Shown: in pieces, positions 9,823 through 21,061 of the stretch
Numbering within the stretch: position 1 is the first letter of the stretch
How the letters are laid out: the number at the start of each line of letters is the position of its first letter
Origin: Pectinophora gossypiella
Taxonomy: Eukaryota > Arthropoda > Insecta > Lepidoptera > Gelechiidae
Assembly (NCBI RefSeq): GCF_024362695.1
Contig: NC_065404.1
Coordinates: 12,936,604 to 13,000,603, forward strand
Reading direction: 5' to 3'
DNA: 64,000 bases
The notes under the pieces: model-generated
Told to the model about the DNA's origin: nothing
What the model saw: only the letters and a program-made list of their open reading frames with translations
Database searches by the model: none
Program-made: the position numbers and the translations under genes

Positions 9823-12800
9823 ATGTATTCAACGCCGCCGCGAAATATAATAACGCGCCGTCAACAAAGGGAAATCGACTTGAAGATGGCAGCGAGCACG
9901 TCTGCCAACAATCTTGCGGAACCTATAGTGAAAGATTCAGTCCTCGGCACCTATAGTCAAACACAGTCGAAGGACGCTAAAGGATTGCAGGTGGAAACTG
10001 GAATTAGATCGACTCCGTTTGCATCTGTGAAAAGTGAATCTGTTACGTCAGCGAAATCAAAGCGATCTACATCGTCATCAATCGCTAAACGTAAGCTACT
10101 GGAACTTGAGGCCGCTGAAGCTAAAGCACAGATTCAGCTGGCACTTATAGATAAGAAGCTGGAAGCTGACCTGGCACAAGTAGATGCTGAAGAGTCCCAG
10201 AGTGAAGACGGCAGTGTAGCTACTGGCCACTCTCGTAACCAAGTGCAATCTCACGTCGAGGAATGGCTAAATCAAGGTCACTCGGAACGCACCCACATCC
10301 ATCTACAGCAGCCAGCAGCGCCATTAAGTAGCCAGCAGCCCGCTGCTAATGTTGGTGTTTCTAGTGACAGTATTCAGCAACTAGCGCTTACCTTAAAGGA
10401 CATGATGATGACCTCTTCCACCCAGCAGGAGAGCCGTCTACTCAGTCGCATGTCTACGCCTCGTGAGTTACCTTTCTTCAGTGGCGATTGTGTTGAGTGG
10501 TTGCACTTCAAGTGTGCTTACGACGAATCCACACAAGTCTGTAAATTCAGTGAGTCTGAAAACCTGTGGAGATTACGTAAAGCACTGCGAGGCGATGCGA
10601 AGGAGGCAGTCACCGACCTGCTTATCGGTAACACCGCGCCTGCGGTCGTTATGGAAGCCCTTGAATTGAGATTTGGTCGTCCAGACACTATCATAATCAA
10701 TCTGACAAGTCAACTGAAAAAGTTACCCGTGTTACCTGCTTCGTACCAGTACGACCTTATTAATTTTTCAATTAAAATTAATAACAGCATAGCCGCTATA
10801 CGCGCACTAAAACAAGAGGATTATCTTCGTAGCCCCGAGCTCGTATCTATTATTTTATCAAAGTTACCGAGCACCCTGATTGGTAAATGGACCGATTTTG
10901 CCTACCAAAAATGGACAGATAGCAAGCCAAAGTTGGAAATAATCGGAGCTTTTCTTAAGCACGAGGCAGAAATGCTATCTTTGATTGGCATACCAAATAT
11001 ACGCGACCAACGGAGACCGACGGAGTTATCAGCACCGGTGAAACGGACGGATGACAATAAATTCCGTACTAATAGGCCTATACTTGCAACAGCTACTGTA
11101 GAAGAGAGTAAACTATGTCCATTTTGTAAAAAGGCTAATCATCCGCTACCGGAATGTCGCATGTTTAAACGAGCAATGCGTCGCGACAGATGGAGGTTTA
11201 TAAAACTACACAAGTTATGTTATTGTTGTTTAACATCACGACACGATAGAAACGCATGCAGTGCGCCTGTGTGCGACATAGATGGTTGCGGTCTAGCACA
11301 CCACAAGATGCTACACTGGACAAAGCCTACGTCATCACAATCAGCTGAGCCGGCCGATGAGTCGTCATCGCGAACAGCGCCGCCGTCGTCGCCGCCCGAG
11401 CCGTCGGAGTACAGCACCGTGGCACACGTCGTATCTAATGGTGATACTAGTGATGAACACACATTTACGGATCATGTCATGTTAAAGGTGGTTGCAGTGA
11501 ACTTACGTGGACCTAACGGCACAGTGAAAACCTACGCACTATTAGACGATGCGGCCTCGGTGTCAATCATCGACGCAGAACTAGCCAACGAACTAGGTGT
11601 CAAGTGTGAACAATCAAGTGACATAAAGTTCATCGACGCGTTCGGACTGGAGGTATTTCAATCGGATACGCCGACCGTACATGTTAAGATAAGTGGACAG
11701 AACTATAATGATTATCACGATATTAAACTACGTAAATTGTCTAAGTTACGTTTACCGGAACAGAACTTGTCTGTTATTAATCATTTGGATTGTAAACATT
11801 TATCTGATATTAAGCAATATGTGTGTAAAAGTCGTATAGTTCCCCGGTTACTTATCGGCGAGGATAATTATTGTTTAATTGCACCCCTTGAGATAATTAA
11901 CGGAAATAAAAATGAACCTTATGCATCACGATGTATATTGGGTTGGTTTATTCACGGTTATTGTGGTCGCACTCACTCTAATGTTGCCAATGTGTTCCAT
12001 CTCGCTCACTCTAATGATGTCGATATTCACGAATTAAACGAACAATGTAAAAAATATTTTTCATTGGACTCGATAGGAATTTCAACTTTACGTCGAGAGA
12101 ATAGCGATCATTTAAGAGCGATACAAATATTAGATAATACGTCACGTCTTATCGGAAATCAATGGGAGGTCGGCTTGCCATTCAAGAATGTCGTATTTAC
12201 TATGCCTGATTCACACGAACCTGCACTTTCTCGGCTGCAGACATTAATGCGTAAATTCATAAAAGATGACGCATACGCAGATCGGTATAGAAACGAGGTA
12301 GACAAATTGTTTGCCAGTGGTTATGCGCGAGAACTACGGGAAAATGAACCCTCCGCTGACCACATATGGTATCTTCCGCACTTTGGTGTGCATAATCCAA
12401 ACAAACCGGGTAAGTTGCGACTTGTATTTGACGCCGCAGCAAAGGTACGGGGTTCATCTTTGAATGACTATTTATTAACAGGTCCGGACTTGTATAATTC
12501 ACTTTTGGGAATTATGCTGAGATTCCGGGAACATGAAGTGGTTATTATTGGCGATATTAGGGACATGTTTTTAAGGATTAAAATCAGGCATCAAGATCAA
12601 CATGTTCTTAGGTTTTTATGGCAGGAATCACCTGACACACCAATTAAATCATGCGCGATGCAAAGTTTAATATTCGGCGCAACATGTTCGCCTTTCATTG
12701 CTCAATATATTAAAAATAAAAATGCATCAAAGTATGAAGATTTATATCCAGAAGCGGTACAAGTTATTGTAAATAATCATTATATGGACGACTGCTTATA

Positions 12801-15414
12801 TTCGACCCCCGACGCTAACAATGCAATTAAATTAATAAAAGAAATTACTCAAATACATAAACACGGCGGGTTCGAAATAAGAGGTTGGTCCAGTAATGAC
12901 AAACAAGTGTTACGTAACATAGATCCCGATGCGCTCGCACAGTCCGCTGTGCAATTCAAGGACGGAGCTATGAATACAACTGAGCGCACATTAGGTTTGA
13001 TATGGCATCCTACAGATGATACGTTTGGTTTCAAGGTGTCGTTTAATCGCGTATCCGAAGCTATATTAAATGGTTCAGAGTCCCCTACTAAAGCAAAAAT
13101 GCTAAGTGTAATCATGTCTGTTTATGATATTCATGGTTTTTTGTCACCTCTTATTATAAAGAGTAAAATTATTTTTCAGAATGTCCATCGAAGTGGCATT
13201 GATTGGAACTGCCGCATCCAACCTAGCGAACACGCACAATGGTTAAAGTGGCTTGACGAGTTAAAACTTTTAAACTCATTGCGTATACCACGTTGCTATG
13301 CGAACGCAGGAGTTTGGACACAATGTTATGACATTACGGAGAACCAGGGAATCGAGCCTACCATCATCACAACCGAATTGCATACATTTTGTGACGCAAG
13401 CATAAAGGCTTTTGCCGCAGTTGTGTACTGGCGTTTTATCCGTTCCGATGGCAAAATATTAATATGTTTTGTATCGAGCAAAAGCAGAGTTACGCCTTTG
13501 CGCCCTGTATCGATACCGCGACTCGAACTACAGGGAGCCGTACTTGCTGCTCGACTCGCCCATATGGTTCAGGACGAACATAAAGATATAAAGCCTGCCA
13601 AGAGATACTTCTGGACCGATTCGAATACAGTGCTGCAGTGGATTCGCAGCGACCCTAGAAATTATAAGCCGTACGTAGCCCACCGACTTGGCGAGATTGA
13701 TGAGCTGACAGCTATATCGGAGTGGCGGCACGTGCCATCCGGCTTAAACGTGGCCGACGTGGCGACCCGCGAGGAATCACCCCCGCTGAACTTCAAGGAT
13801 GCATGGTTTCAGGGACCTAGCTTTTTATATGAATCTGAAAATAAATGGCCTAAAGATTTGAAAAGTTCAAAGTCCTTCGGTGACGTAACATGTGAACAAA
13901 AACATGTTAATGTTATATCGTCGGCGGACCGTAATGAGTCACCGGCACCTGATGAATCTCGATTTTCATCATGGATTCGATTGCTCATGACAACTGCACG
14001 TGTTTTATTGTTTATTAAAAAATGTCAGCGTAAAAATATGTACATTAATACGGAATTATTAAAAACCGCAGAGGAGATATTGATAAAAAAGAGTCAATAT
14101 GATTCTTTTTCTAATGAGATTGTCTGTTTACAGCAAAACAAACCATTGGATAAAAATAGTCGTTTGTTATCATTAACCCCTTATCTTGACGGTGCTGGCT
14201 TACTGCGAGTTGGAGGCCGTATTAATAAAATTGAAGGAGTACACGGGCCTGTCAAGAGACCTATCATCCTCGACGGTAAGCATAAAACGACCATATTGCT
14301 CGTACAGTACTACCACAGACGAGCCCTCCATGGAGCTCATGAGCTAGTAGTTAACGAATTGAGACAGAACTACTGGATTTTACGACTGCGACCAACCGTA
14401 CGAGCGGTAGCAGCACGTTGTCTGTTCTGTAGACATCGCCGTGCAGCACCGCAACCGCAGCGCATGGCCGACCTGCCATCAGCCCGCCTGCAGCACAGCC
14501 GTCGTCCATTTACATTTACTGGTGTTGATTTCTTCGGTCCCATAGAGGTCACAATAGGTCGAAGAAGGCACAAACGTTACGGCATGTTATTTACGTGTTT
14601 AACGGTTCGAGCTGTGCACGTTGAAATAACAGAGACGCTCACCACTGACTCCACCATCATGGGTTTGAGTAGAATGATAGCCAGAAGAGGAGCACCCGCC
14701 GTGATCTACTCCGACAATGGAACGAACCTCAGGGGAGCAGATACCGAACTGAAACGCAGCATTGCTGACCTCGACGCAGACGCTTTGCGCGCTGATGGCC
14801 TAGTGAGAGGAATTGAGTGGCGATTCATACCCCCAGGCGCGCCTGAAATGGGAGGAGCCTGGGAGAGAATGGTGCGCACAGTTAAAACAGCATTACGTGT
14901 TGTACTGAAGGAACGTGCGCCCCGCACCGAAACTCTCTCAACCTTCATGGCCGAGGTAGAAGCCCTCGTCAACAGTCGGCCCATAACCCACGTGTCAACA
15001 GACCCAAATTACCCTGAGGCGTTGACGCCCAATCATTTTCTGATTGGCACTTCCTCAAATGGGTCACTTTTTGGAAAATACGAGGACGTGGATCTCAACT
15101 TAAGGAAGCAGTGGCGAATTGCGCAACGTCTGACGGATATGTTCTGGTCGCGATGGCTTAGGGAGTATTTACCCACTTTGTTACCGCGACAGAAATGGAC
15201 TAGGGAGCATAGGTCCTTACGCGTAGGAGACTACGTGTTAATAGTAGACCCAAACATAGAACGTGGAACATGGCGGCACGGTATAGTGAGTGCGACACAC
15301 TCCGGTGATGACGGGCGCATCCGCGTGGTAGATGTGCGCACTCGCACTGGCACGCTGCGGCGGCCCGCCACTCGCGTCGCCCTCCTCACGCCTGAGGGTT
15401 GTAGTGATGACTAG
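9823..15414 (+). CDS. gag-pol: BEL/Pao Gag-Pol polyprotein (1863 aa, intact)
   Basis: One uninterrupted frame encodes all proteins for particle assembly, reverse transcription and integration; BEL elements commonly fuse Gag and Pol this way. In order: a Gag part with a DUF1759-like segment around residues 205-360 (begins ELPFFSGD at 215); two CCHC zinc knuckles, C-X2-C-X4-H-X4-C, starting at C432 and C466, then a Cys/His patch; a DUF1758-type aspartic protease with LLDDAAS around D575-D576; reverse transcriptase with GDIRDMF (D911) and YMDD at 987-990; an RNase H/Peptidase_A17-type region with CDAS (D1191), TDSN (D1266) and ADVATR (D1312); integrase with a zinc-binding H1503/H1506...C1533/C1536, catalytic D1569, D1631 and, as the likely Glu, E1681 in GGAWER; and a DUF5641-like C-terminus from about 1755. 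The start ATG lies 38 bases after the LTR and is the first in frame. No stop, frameshift or lost catalytic residue was seen, so the copy could be functional. No envelope gene follows. Confidence 0.96.
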   Translation: MYSTPPRNIITRRQQREIDLKMAASTSANNLAEPIVKDSVLGTYSQTQSKDAKGLQVETGIRSTPFASVKSESVTSAKSKRSTSSSIAKRKLLELEAAEAKAQIQLALIDKKLEADLAQVDAEESQSEDGSVATGHSRNQVQSHVEEWLNQGHSERTHIHLQQPAAPLSSQQPAANVGVSSDSIQQLALTLKDMMMTSSTQQESRLLSRMSTPRELPFFSGDCVEWLHFKCAYDESTQVCKFSESENLWRLRKALRGDAKEAVTDLLIGNTAPAVVMEALELRFGRPDTIIINLTSQLKKLPVLPASYQYDLINFSIKINNSIAAIRALKQEDYLRSPELVSIILSKLPSTLIGKWTDFAYQKWTDSKPKLEIIGAFLKHEAEMLSLIGIPNIRDQRRPTELSAPVKRTDDNKFRTNRPILATATVEESKLCPFCKKANHPLPECRMFKRAMRRDRWRFIKLHKLCYCCLTSRHDRNACSAPVCDIDGCGLAHHKMLHWTKPTSSQSAEPADESSSRTAPPSSPPEPSEYSTVAHVVSNGDTSDEHTFTDHVMLKVVAVNLRGPNGTVKTYALLDDAASVSIIDAELANELGVKCEQSSDIKFIDAFGLEVFQSDTPTVHVKISGQNYNDYHDIKLRKLSKLRLPEQNLSVINHLDCKHLSDIKQYVCKSRIVPRLLIGEDNYCLIAPLEIINGNKNEPYASRCILGWFIHGYCGRTHSNVANVFHLAHSNDVDIHELNEQCKKYFSLDSIGISTLRRENSDHLRAIQILDNTSRLIGNQWEVGLPFKNVVFTMPDSHEPALSRLQTLMRKFIKDDAYADRYRNEVDKLFASGYARELRENEPSADHIWYLPHFGVHNPNKPGKLRLVFDAAAKVRGSSLNDYLLTGPDLYNSLLGIMLRFREHEVVIIGDIRDMFLRIKIRHQDQHVLRFLWQESPDTPIKSCAMQSLIFGATCSPFIAQYIKNKNASKYEDLYPEAVQVIVNNHYMDDCLYSTPDANNAIKLIKEITQIHKHGGFEIRGWSSNDKQVLRNIDPDALAQSAVQFKDGAMNTTERTLGLIWHPTDDTFGFKVSFNRVSEAILNGSESPTKAKMLSVIMSVYDIHGFLSPLIIKSKIIFQNVHRSGIDWNCRIQPSEHAQWLKWLDELKLLNSLRIPRCYANAGVWTQCYDITENQGIEPTIITTELHTFCDASIKAFAAVVYWRFIRSDGKILICFVSSKSRVTPLRPVSIPRLELQGAVLAARLAHMVQDEHKDIKPAKRYFWTDSNTVLQWIRSDPRNYKPYVAHRLGEIDELTAISEWRHVPSGLNVADVATREESPPLNFKDAWFQGPSFLYESENKWPKDLKSSKSFGDVTCEQKHVNVISSADRNESPAPDESRFSSWIRLLMTTARVLLFIKKCQRKNMYINTELLKTAEEILIKKSQYDSFSNEIVCLQQNKPLDKNSRLLSLTPYLDGAGLLRVGGRINKIEGVHGPVKRPIILDGKHKTTILLVQYYHRRALHGAHELVVNELRQNYWILRLRPTVRAVAARCLFCRHRRAAPQPQRMADLPSARLQHSRRPFTFTGVDFFGPIEVTIGRRRHKRYGMLFTCLTVRAVHVEITETLTTDSTIMGLSRMIARRGAPAVIYSDNGTNLRGADTELKRSIADLDADALRADGLVRGIEWRFIPPGAPEMGGAWERMVRTVKTALRVVLKERAPRTETLSTFMAEVEALVNSRPITHVSTDPNYPEALTPNHFLIGTSSNGSLFGKYEDVDLNLRKQWRIAQRLTDMFWSRWLREYLPTLLPRQKWTREHRSLRVGDYVLIVDPNIERGTWRHGIVSATHSGDDGRIRVVDVRTRTGTLRRPATRVALLTPEGCSDD

Positions 15415-15422
15415 TCATCACT

Positions 15423-15434
15423 AAGGGGGTGGAA
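15423..15434 (+). promoter_or_regulatory. Polypurine tract
   Basis: aagggggtggaa, eleven purines of twelve, sits directly against the TG of the 3' LTR and eight bases after the Gag-Pol stop. This is the expected plus-strand primer site. Confidence 0.9.
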
Positions 15435-15760
15435 TGTAGGCGACGCACATTAATTATTTACTCACTAAAATTAAAATATCACGATTGGCTGCCCTGGTTG
15501 GGAATGGCCGTGATCTTATGTTATGTTGCAAACCTATTATAGTATTTTTGGTACATGTAACGCCATCTAGTGTATTTGTTTTGAAATAAATTTATAAAAT
15601 CGTTTGTGGGTAGCTACAGCCAACACATAATATTTTTTGTTTAATAACCCTCGAATACTTTTTTTTATGTCAATATCCGCCGTCGGGTTGGCTTACCGCT
15701 CGCACCAGCGATTTTCGGTTTTCCTAAAGTTTTCGCGTTTTAATCAGCCTATCATCTACA
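15435..15760 (+). repeat. 3' long terminal repeat of BEL/Pao element
   Basis: 326 bp, the same as the 5' LTR apart from one fewer T in the T-run near 15659-15666. AATAAA is at 15585-15590. It follows directly on the polypurine tract and is followed by the tagag target duplication. Confidence 0.96.
15585..15599 (+). terminator. 3' LTR poly(A) signal region
   Basis: AATAAA at 15585-15590 in the 3' LTR, the copy that would act in 3' processing of the genomic transcript. Confidence 0.6.
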
Positions 15761-15765
15761 TAGAG
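15761..15765. repeat. Right target-site duplication (tagag)
   Basis: Matches 9454-9458 exactly. The inferred empty site reads ...gaacatg-tagag-tttaatg... Confidence 0.93.
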
Positions 15766-17460
15766 TTTAATGTGTTTGGTATGAAGTATCTGGGGTGTAC
15801 TTTAGGCAGGAACTTGTCTCCTGGTAACTCATGGTTTATCCACCCCAATAGAAATCACAAGCGTGAGTTGTGTCTGCCTAGGGCAAATTCATTAATTACA
15901 TCACAAATTCGAATTTCAAAATCACCCAGAAGTGAAATAAGAAGGTAAATCGCGGAGTTTTCTTGGAAACGTTTTGAAAGAAATTAGAGGCAGCCGTCAG
16001 GTAATTATGGGCCTTATCACCGGGGCAGTGAGTGGTAATTAGTTGGGCCTGGGCAGTGGGTGCGAACTGCAAATTCCTATTGTGACGTTATCGCCCGGCT
16101 CCACTCGCAGACGGCTCGGGTGACTCTCTACTGCACTTATTTTACTCTTTAATTCCTAAATGTAAAGCACATTTACAAGATATTATGTACTTGTATTATA
16201 AAATAATAATCCGTATTCCCTATTAAGGTGCACACAGCTACAACAGAGAGATTGTACAAGAGAGATTGAAGCTTTACATTATGGTTAGGATTCGTGGGCT
16301 TTTCAGTTCACTAGCAAGTTATTGCTAATCCGGCACAGAAGTACAGTAGTTATAGTCGAACATAAAACACCAAAACCAGCAATTGCTAGCACACGAATAT
16401 CTATACAATGATATACAAGTGTGCTGTCAAGCTACTTTCATATATTCATATCCATCACTCACTTCACTACAGATAATAATATAATATAATTTATCTAGCG
16501 GGGTTTTAAACAAGATGGGCAATTGTCATCAAAAAAGATTTGAGTTTAAAAACAACGTCTAAGGCCCCGCGCTGAGGTTTTTCTTGAAGCTTCTTTTCCC
16601 CGGCTATACAGGTTGAAGCTACAGTAGTTTTAGGCGGATGAAACTTTCGCTATTTAAAAATGACGATTCAAAGTGTAAAGTATGATACCTACTGAAAATT
16701 TGAATTTGATTTTTAATTTGTGGGACTAATGTCATGCAACTCCTGCAGCTGGTCAGTTCAATTCTTTGTCATATTGTACAATGTTGTACTAAAAATAAAT
16801 AAAGTTACATGATGGTGGAAACAGGAATGCCCCGCCAGGAAGAATGTCGACAGGCAACTTTAATTCCCGTCTACTAGGCGAATTTTTAATTTGTTCTAGA
16901 TTTTACCTTAGTTACCTTTGCTAGACAATAAATTGAAAGTTCATTTATTTTGAGCGAAGACTTTATTGTGAAAACATTTAAACAAACAAATGGACAGGTT
17001 TTTTTTTTACTTCGTTAAATTATTTTATTTTGTAGAAAATGCTATGGCACTTTTAATAAGACTGAAAGCCTTATAAAGGCCTTAATAAATGTTTTATAAA
17101 ACTTTCAGTACTTAGGTACAAGTATTAATAGTTTAATAATAAAACCGGTAAATTACTTTTACTTGTTGCAAAATCTGAATAAGAAAATATACTTATTCGT
17201 CTTTTTTGCATTTACTACAAATAAAGCGCAATAAAATGCTTCTAAAATAATATTTTATACTTTTTCTCAGTTATTCCACACAAAATCACATTGCCACCTA
17301 TCGTTACTCTCCCCACCAAGTGGCATTACCACCATCTCCATTAAAAGTCACCACTCCTACTAATCTAGCAAAACACAACTTACTATATACAGTACAACAA
17401 TATTAAAATATGTCCATATTAAATTTAATCTTTTCAATTGGATTTTGAATAACATATGGG
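15766..17460. other. No gene seen; unique AT-rich sequence
   Basis: No supported coding frame. Around 15990-16130 is a GC-richer stretch with two TAATTA/TAATTAG-type sites, and 17280-17370 is rich in CCACC/AAAAGTCACC words. No repeat family was recognised. Confidence 0.4.
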
Positions 17461-17464
17461 GTAA

Positions 17465-17560
17465 GGGGTTTTGGGGCCTTAGGCGGCTCAATAATAACCC
17501 TGACACCAGGGTGGGTAAGGTGGATAATCGGTCTTACTATCCACACGATGAGAAGAAGAG
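17465..17560 (+). repeat. SINE family A 3' fragment
   Basis: GGGGCCTTAGGCGGCTCAAT through CCTGACACCAGGGT and CACACGATGAGAAGAAG, the 3' portion of family A. Confidence 0.65.
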
Positions 17561-18204
17561 AGTAACATATTATTATATATATACATCAATGCTTGGAGCG
17601 GTGACCCCCACTAAAAGTCACCATCATCCCCACCAAAAGTCACCATTTCTACTATCCACCATCCCCAGCGTCGCGGCACGTGCGACAGTACACTCCATCG
17701 GTTCGCAATACGTACCCAATCAGGATTATACAAATCCCCCGGGCGATCCGGGGAATAATTACGATGGAGTTAATCAAGTACAGATATTGAGGAAAAGTGC
17801 GAGGTTGAGCTGCTTGGTTGGTTATTTAGAATGTTATTAGTACGAATGTGTACTTAAAAATCCGAAAAAAAAAATTATTATTTTTGTGTTTCTCTGACAC
17901 CTCTAAAAAGGTAGACAGACTATGGCGGCTGTTCTTAATAGTTTAAGACTGTCGCGATTAGTTTGCCAACTACAAACAAGTTTGTAATTTGTTGTGTGTG
18001 TTGTTTGTAGTTTTTTTTATGCTGTTGAAAAACTGTTGGTTTTTACTTCATCTTAATTGTACTTCATATTAGACTTTTTGACTAAGTTGCAGCAATAGAT
18101 ATAATTCATCATATCTGAACCGTATTGTGACAAGTCATCAGCCCGTCGCCCATAGGTTGTTTGCATTAGAATTCAAAGAAACCTTATAGGGACAAAACCT
18201 ACGA

Positions 18205-18430
18205 CGATTTCCCTCATTCAGCACTTATCGCTATCGACCCACTAGGGTCGATTAATTCTTTCAAATATTCTTCCTCTCAGACGCCCTGAGCCGAGGTTCG
18301 CGCCCAACTGTATATCCTCAGGCCTGTTGTCTTAAGACAACGTTGTACCGGGTGAGAGCCTTCAGCGCTCCCCATTTGTCCGGCCAAGTAGTTAATGCCA
18401 TCTGCGGCAAATCTACAATACACTTTACCC
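18205..18430 (+). repeat. Dispersed repeat E (probable LINE 3' UTR)
   Basis: Begins GATTTCCCTCATTCAGC and ends GCGGCAAATCTACAATA. It has a short hairpin, ATCGACCC-ACTA-GGGTCGAT, also present in the 56740-56995 copy. No coding sequence is attached. Confidence 0.65.
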
Positions 18431-18894
18431 AAAAAGGCTACAATTTATTCTCTAACTCCCACTCGCCCAGGGCTATGTAGAGAGATTACCTAAATCTTAA
18501 AAAATCGTAGACCCCTTACAACAAGTCGAAATGAAAATAAAAACACGGTAGGTAGGTACCAATCGACAATTGACTGAAAGAATCTAATAGCAGTCGCTCT
18601 CAAATTCTGTAATGACTTGTTCATGATAATCGTCGCCCGAAGGCCTGTGCTCACCCATATGTGACATGGCGTGATGAAGCGTCACGTCACGTCGGGAGCA
18701 TGCTTCACTGCTCACCCTCGTATGGCTTTCAATCAGTTCGATGGCATCGAAAAAGAATTAATTGTATTGTCCTTTCTAATGTGCGCTTACCCATATTCGA
18801 GGGTATTATGTCTCGTACGCATTAGAACACAAATCGCGACTTGTTCGGAACATAGTGTAAATGTCACTTGTAAAGATGCACGCACTTTATAAAT

Positions 18895-19155
18895 CTTCTA
18901 TCATGTGGGATTTGAGGTGAATTACTAAACTCATCAACCCTGGTGTCAGGGTTATTACTGAGCCGCCAAAGGCCCCTGACATGGCTTGCGAAGCACGGAT
19001 CATCTTACTTTCAAACAATCAAATGACCAACCTGTAATGTCCTAACCAAACTGGGGATCACAAAGATGATATTTGTGATATGTCCTCACCGGGATTCGAA
19101 CCCGGAACCTCCGGATCGTGAGCTCAACGCTCAACTACTGGACCGCAGAGGCCGT
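18895..19155 (-). mobile_element. tRNA-derived SINE, family A
   Basis: Minus-strand family A copy with the tRNA-like head at the right end (B box complement GGGATTCGAACCC near 19090-19102) and the GGGGCCTTTGGCGGCTCA tail at the left. Flanked by actttataaat (18884-18894) and actttatacat (19156-19166), an 11-bp target duplication with one mismatch. An internal deletion removes part of the shared core. Confidence 0.82.
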
Positions 19156-19169
19156 ACTTTATACATAGT

Positions 19170-20024
19170 AAACTATTTTGGCCAAACCTAACCAGTAATC
19201 CCGTGACCACTGTCGCTGCATTGCAGCCGAAACGCCGCGAAAAACAAATTAAAAAGGTACATAATTGTTTTACCTTTAATCACTTATCGACCCGATAGAT
19301 AGGGTCTCATCAATAGTCTAACATGCAACACTTCTCATGCACGTTGTCATCTAAGTACCAACCAATGACATTACATAATATAATCATTAGACTCTACCCC
19401 CTCCGTTAGGCATTACTGACGTGACTTTTTAATGTATTTTTAATTAAAGTTATAATATACCGTTATCTTTTAATTTTTCCTTCAGCGTTGTTATTTCTAC
19501 AGCATTCTATTAAGAAGTTGCATATAAATAAATGCTTCTTCTGTCACTCTCACACTAACATCGTACAAAAGCGTTATAAAAGCATAAGATATCCGATGTA
19601 CTTTTAATCGCACAAACGTACGATCTCCTCACTTGAACAACTTTACAAGTAAAAAACAAGATAACCTACAAACGTGAGGGAGTTCATTACAAAGCGGAAA
19701 GACACGTGTTCAAAAAGTTCACCTTTTCAAGTTGAATCATGATTCACTCGTGAGTTAGAACGATCTCGGAGTTCACTTAGCGAATGAATACCGGACTGCG
19801 CTGTCCTTGCCATTCAAAGCCCCTATATTTTTAATGTTAGGTATTTCTATTCAAATCGACGACCGAGTGGAGGAGTCCCGAATGAGTCGGGAATGTCGGG
19901 ATGGCCGAATGTCGATGTTGCTGTCGATAGTTGGAATGAAAAAAAATATTATATTCATCTTCTAAATTTCAAAAAACACACCGTATACGTTAAGCATGTT
20001 ATACTTTAAGTTGTCAGTGTAGTC
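19170..20024. other. No gene seen
   Basis: AT-rich sequence without a supported feature. A short stretch near 19870-19930 repeats TCGGGAATG/GTCGGGATG words. Confidence 0.4.
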
Positions 20025-20119
20025 TTTATATGAGCCATATCAGAGGTGGCGGCTAAATAGTAACCCTGTCAGGGTTATGAGGTAGGTCATTGCTCTCACA
20101 ACCCACATGAGAGAAGGAT
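20025..20119 (+). repeat. SINE family A 3' fragment
   Basis: ATGAGCCATATCAGAGGTGG, GGCTAAATAGTAACCCTG and CACAACCCACATGAGAGAAG match the family A tail only. Confidence 0.6.
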
Positions 20120-20294
20120 AACAAAAAATCTCAAACAATCCGCTTGACTATTACACGATGAATATCTTAGCAAAGCCTGAAAATTATTATAAGTAATCGA
20201 TTTATTCATACACTGCAGCACGCGACATAAATCACTTTTTAGCATTTTTTGATATAATGAACTACAAACCAAGATAAACATCATCTTCATATCC

Positions 20295-20350
20295 CTAGCG
20301 TCATCCCGTTTTCATCGGGCCCGCTTATCAAGCCAAGCAAACCAGGATAC
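20295..20350 (-). repeat. SINE family C 3' fragment
   Basis: CGTCATCCCGTTTTCATCGG followed by GCCCGCTTATCAAGCC is the reverse of the family C tail. A hairpin (ATTTTCTGTGTC/GACACAGAAAAT, 20369-20395) follows it. Confidence 0.5.
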
Positions 20351-21061
20351 TAATTAGCACAATTTTCTGTGTCATAGACACAGAAAATCGTTATTACTAG
20401 AAACACCCACTCGTTCAGTGGTAAGGACGTCTCATGGCATCCCTAATCGCAAACCCCGTCAACCAATTACTTTGAAAGGTATGAGGTATTTCAATTTGGT
20501 TTATTGGCTCATGTGCGCTTTAATTTTGACAACTTTTTCCCTGTCCGCTACTCTTTCCATTTCATTAATCGGCCATTTCTAGCCAAATTACTTTTGGAGT
20601 GGTTCTCTTTTCAGGTTTGTTTTAGTAAAGTTTTAACCTACTTTAAAGGTGTTTTTGTGCACGTGGAGAGCTTTATACAAATGCTTTAAAAGCTCGGGGG
20701 AAAGGACCATTTTATTTATGTAACCAAATACTTGCTTCATAGTATGGACTGTATTTAACCTACATAATTACTTACATTGGTTTTATATTGTTATGACACA
20801 ACTGTTCATTGAGAGACAATTAAATAATTATTTATTTACTGTATTTTATCATTAAATAAATATATTTCTTTCCATTTATTAGTGAGAATTCGTACAAAGG
20901 ACCAACTAACATGTCTTCCGTTGCTTTTCCGTTGTTCTTTGCTTTTTCGTTTGTCAAATATCTTCAACATTATCCTACCACGTACCAATATTTCAAAAAC
21001 TTTTCTTAGCTTTCTGTTTTTTCGCTTTTTCCATTTAAGTAGGGGTATCTCATTAATCTTC

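Larger units (their letters stand above)
9459..15760 (+). mobile_element. Complete BEL/Pao LTR retrotransposon
   Basis: The element runs from a 5' LTR starting TG to a 3' LTR ending CA and is bracketed by a 5-bp direct duplication (tagag) at 9454-9458 and 15761-15765, the target-site size usual for BEL/Pao. Between the LTRs lie a primer-binding site, one long Gag-Pol frame and a polypurine tract. The two LTRs match base for base except for one T in a homopolymer (9 Ts in the 5' copy, 8 in the 3'). Because LTRs are made identical at insertion, this copy is young. No envelope frame lies between the Gag-Pol stop and the 3' LTR, so it is an intracellular retrotransposon. The left flank is a LINE 3' tail ending in a GATT run. 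The family assignment is secure; the clade within BEL/Pao was not resolved. Confidence 0.97.

Noticed and set aside
14370..14984. Antisense frames within Gag-Pol
   Set aside because: Shadows of the GC-rich integrase region.
15415..15434. Envelope gene after Gag-Pol
   Set aside because: Only 20 bases separate the stop from the 3' LTR; there is no room for env.
15637..15948. Open frame starting inside the 3' LTR
   Set aside because: It runs from LTR into flanking host DNA; a junction artefact.
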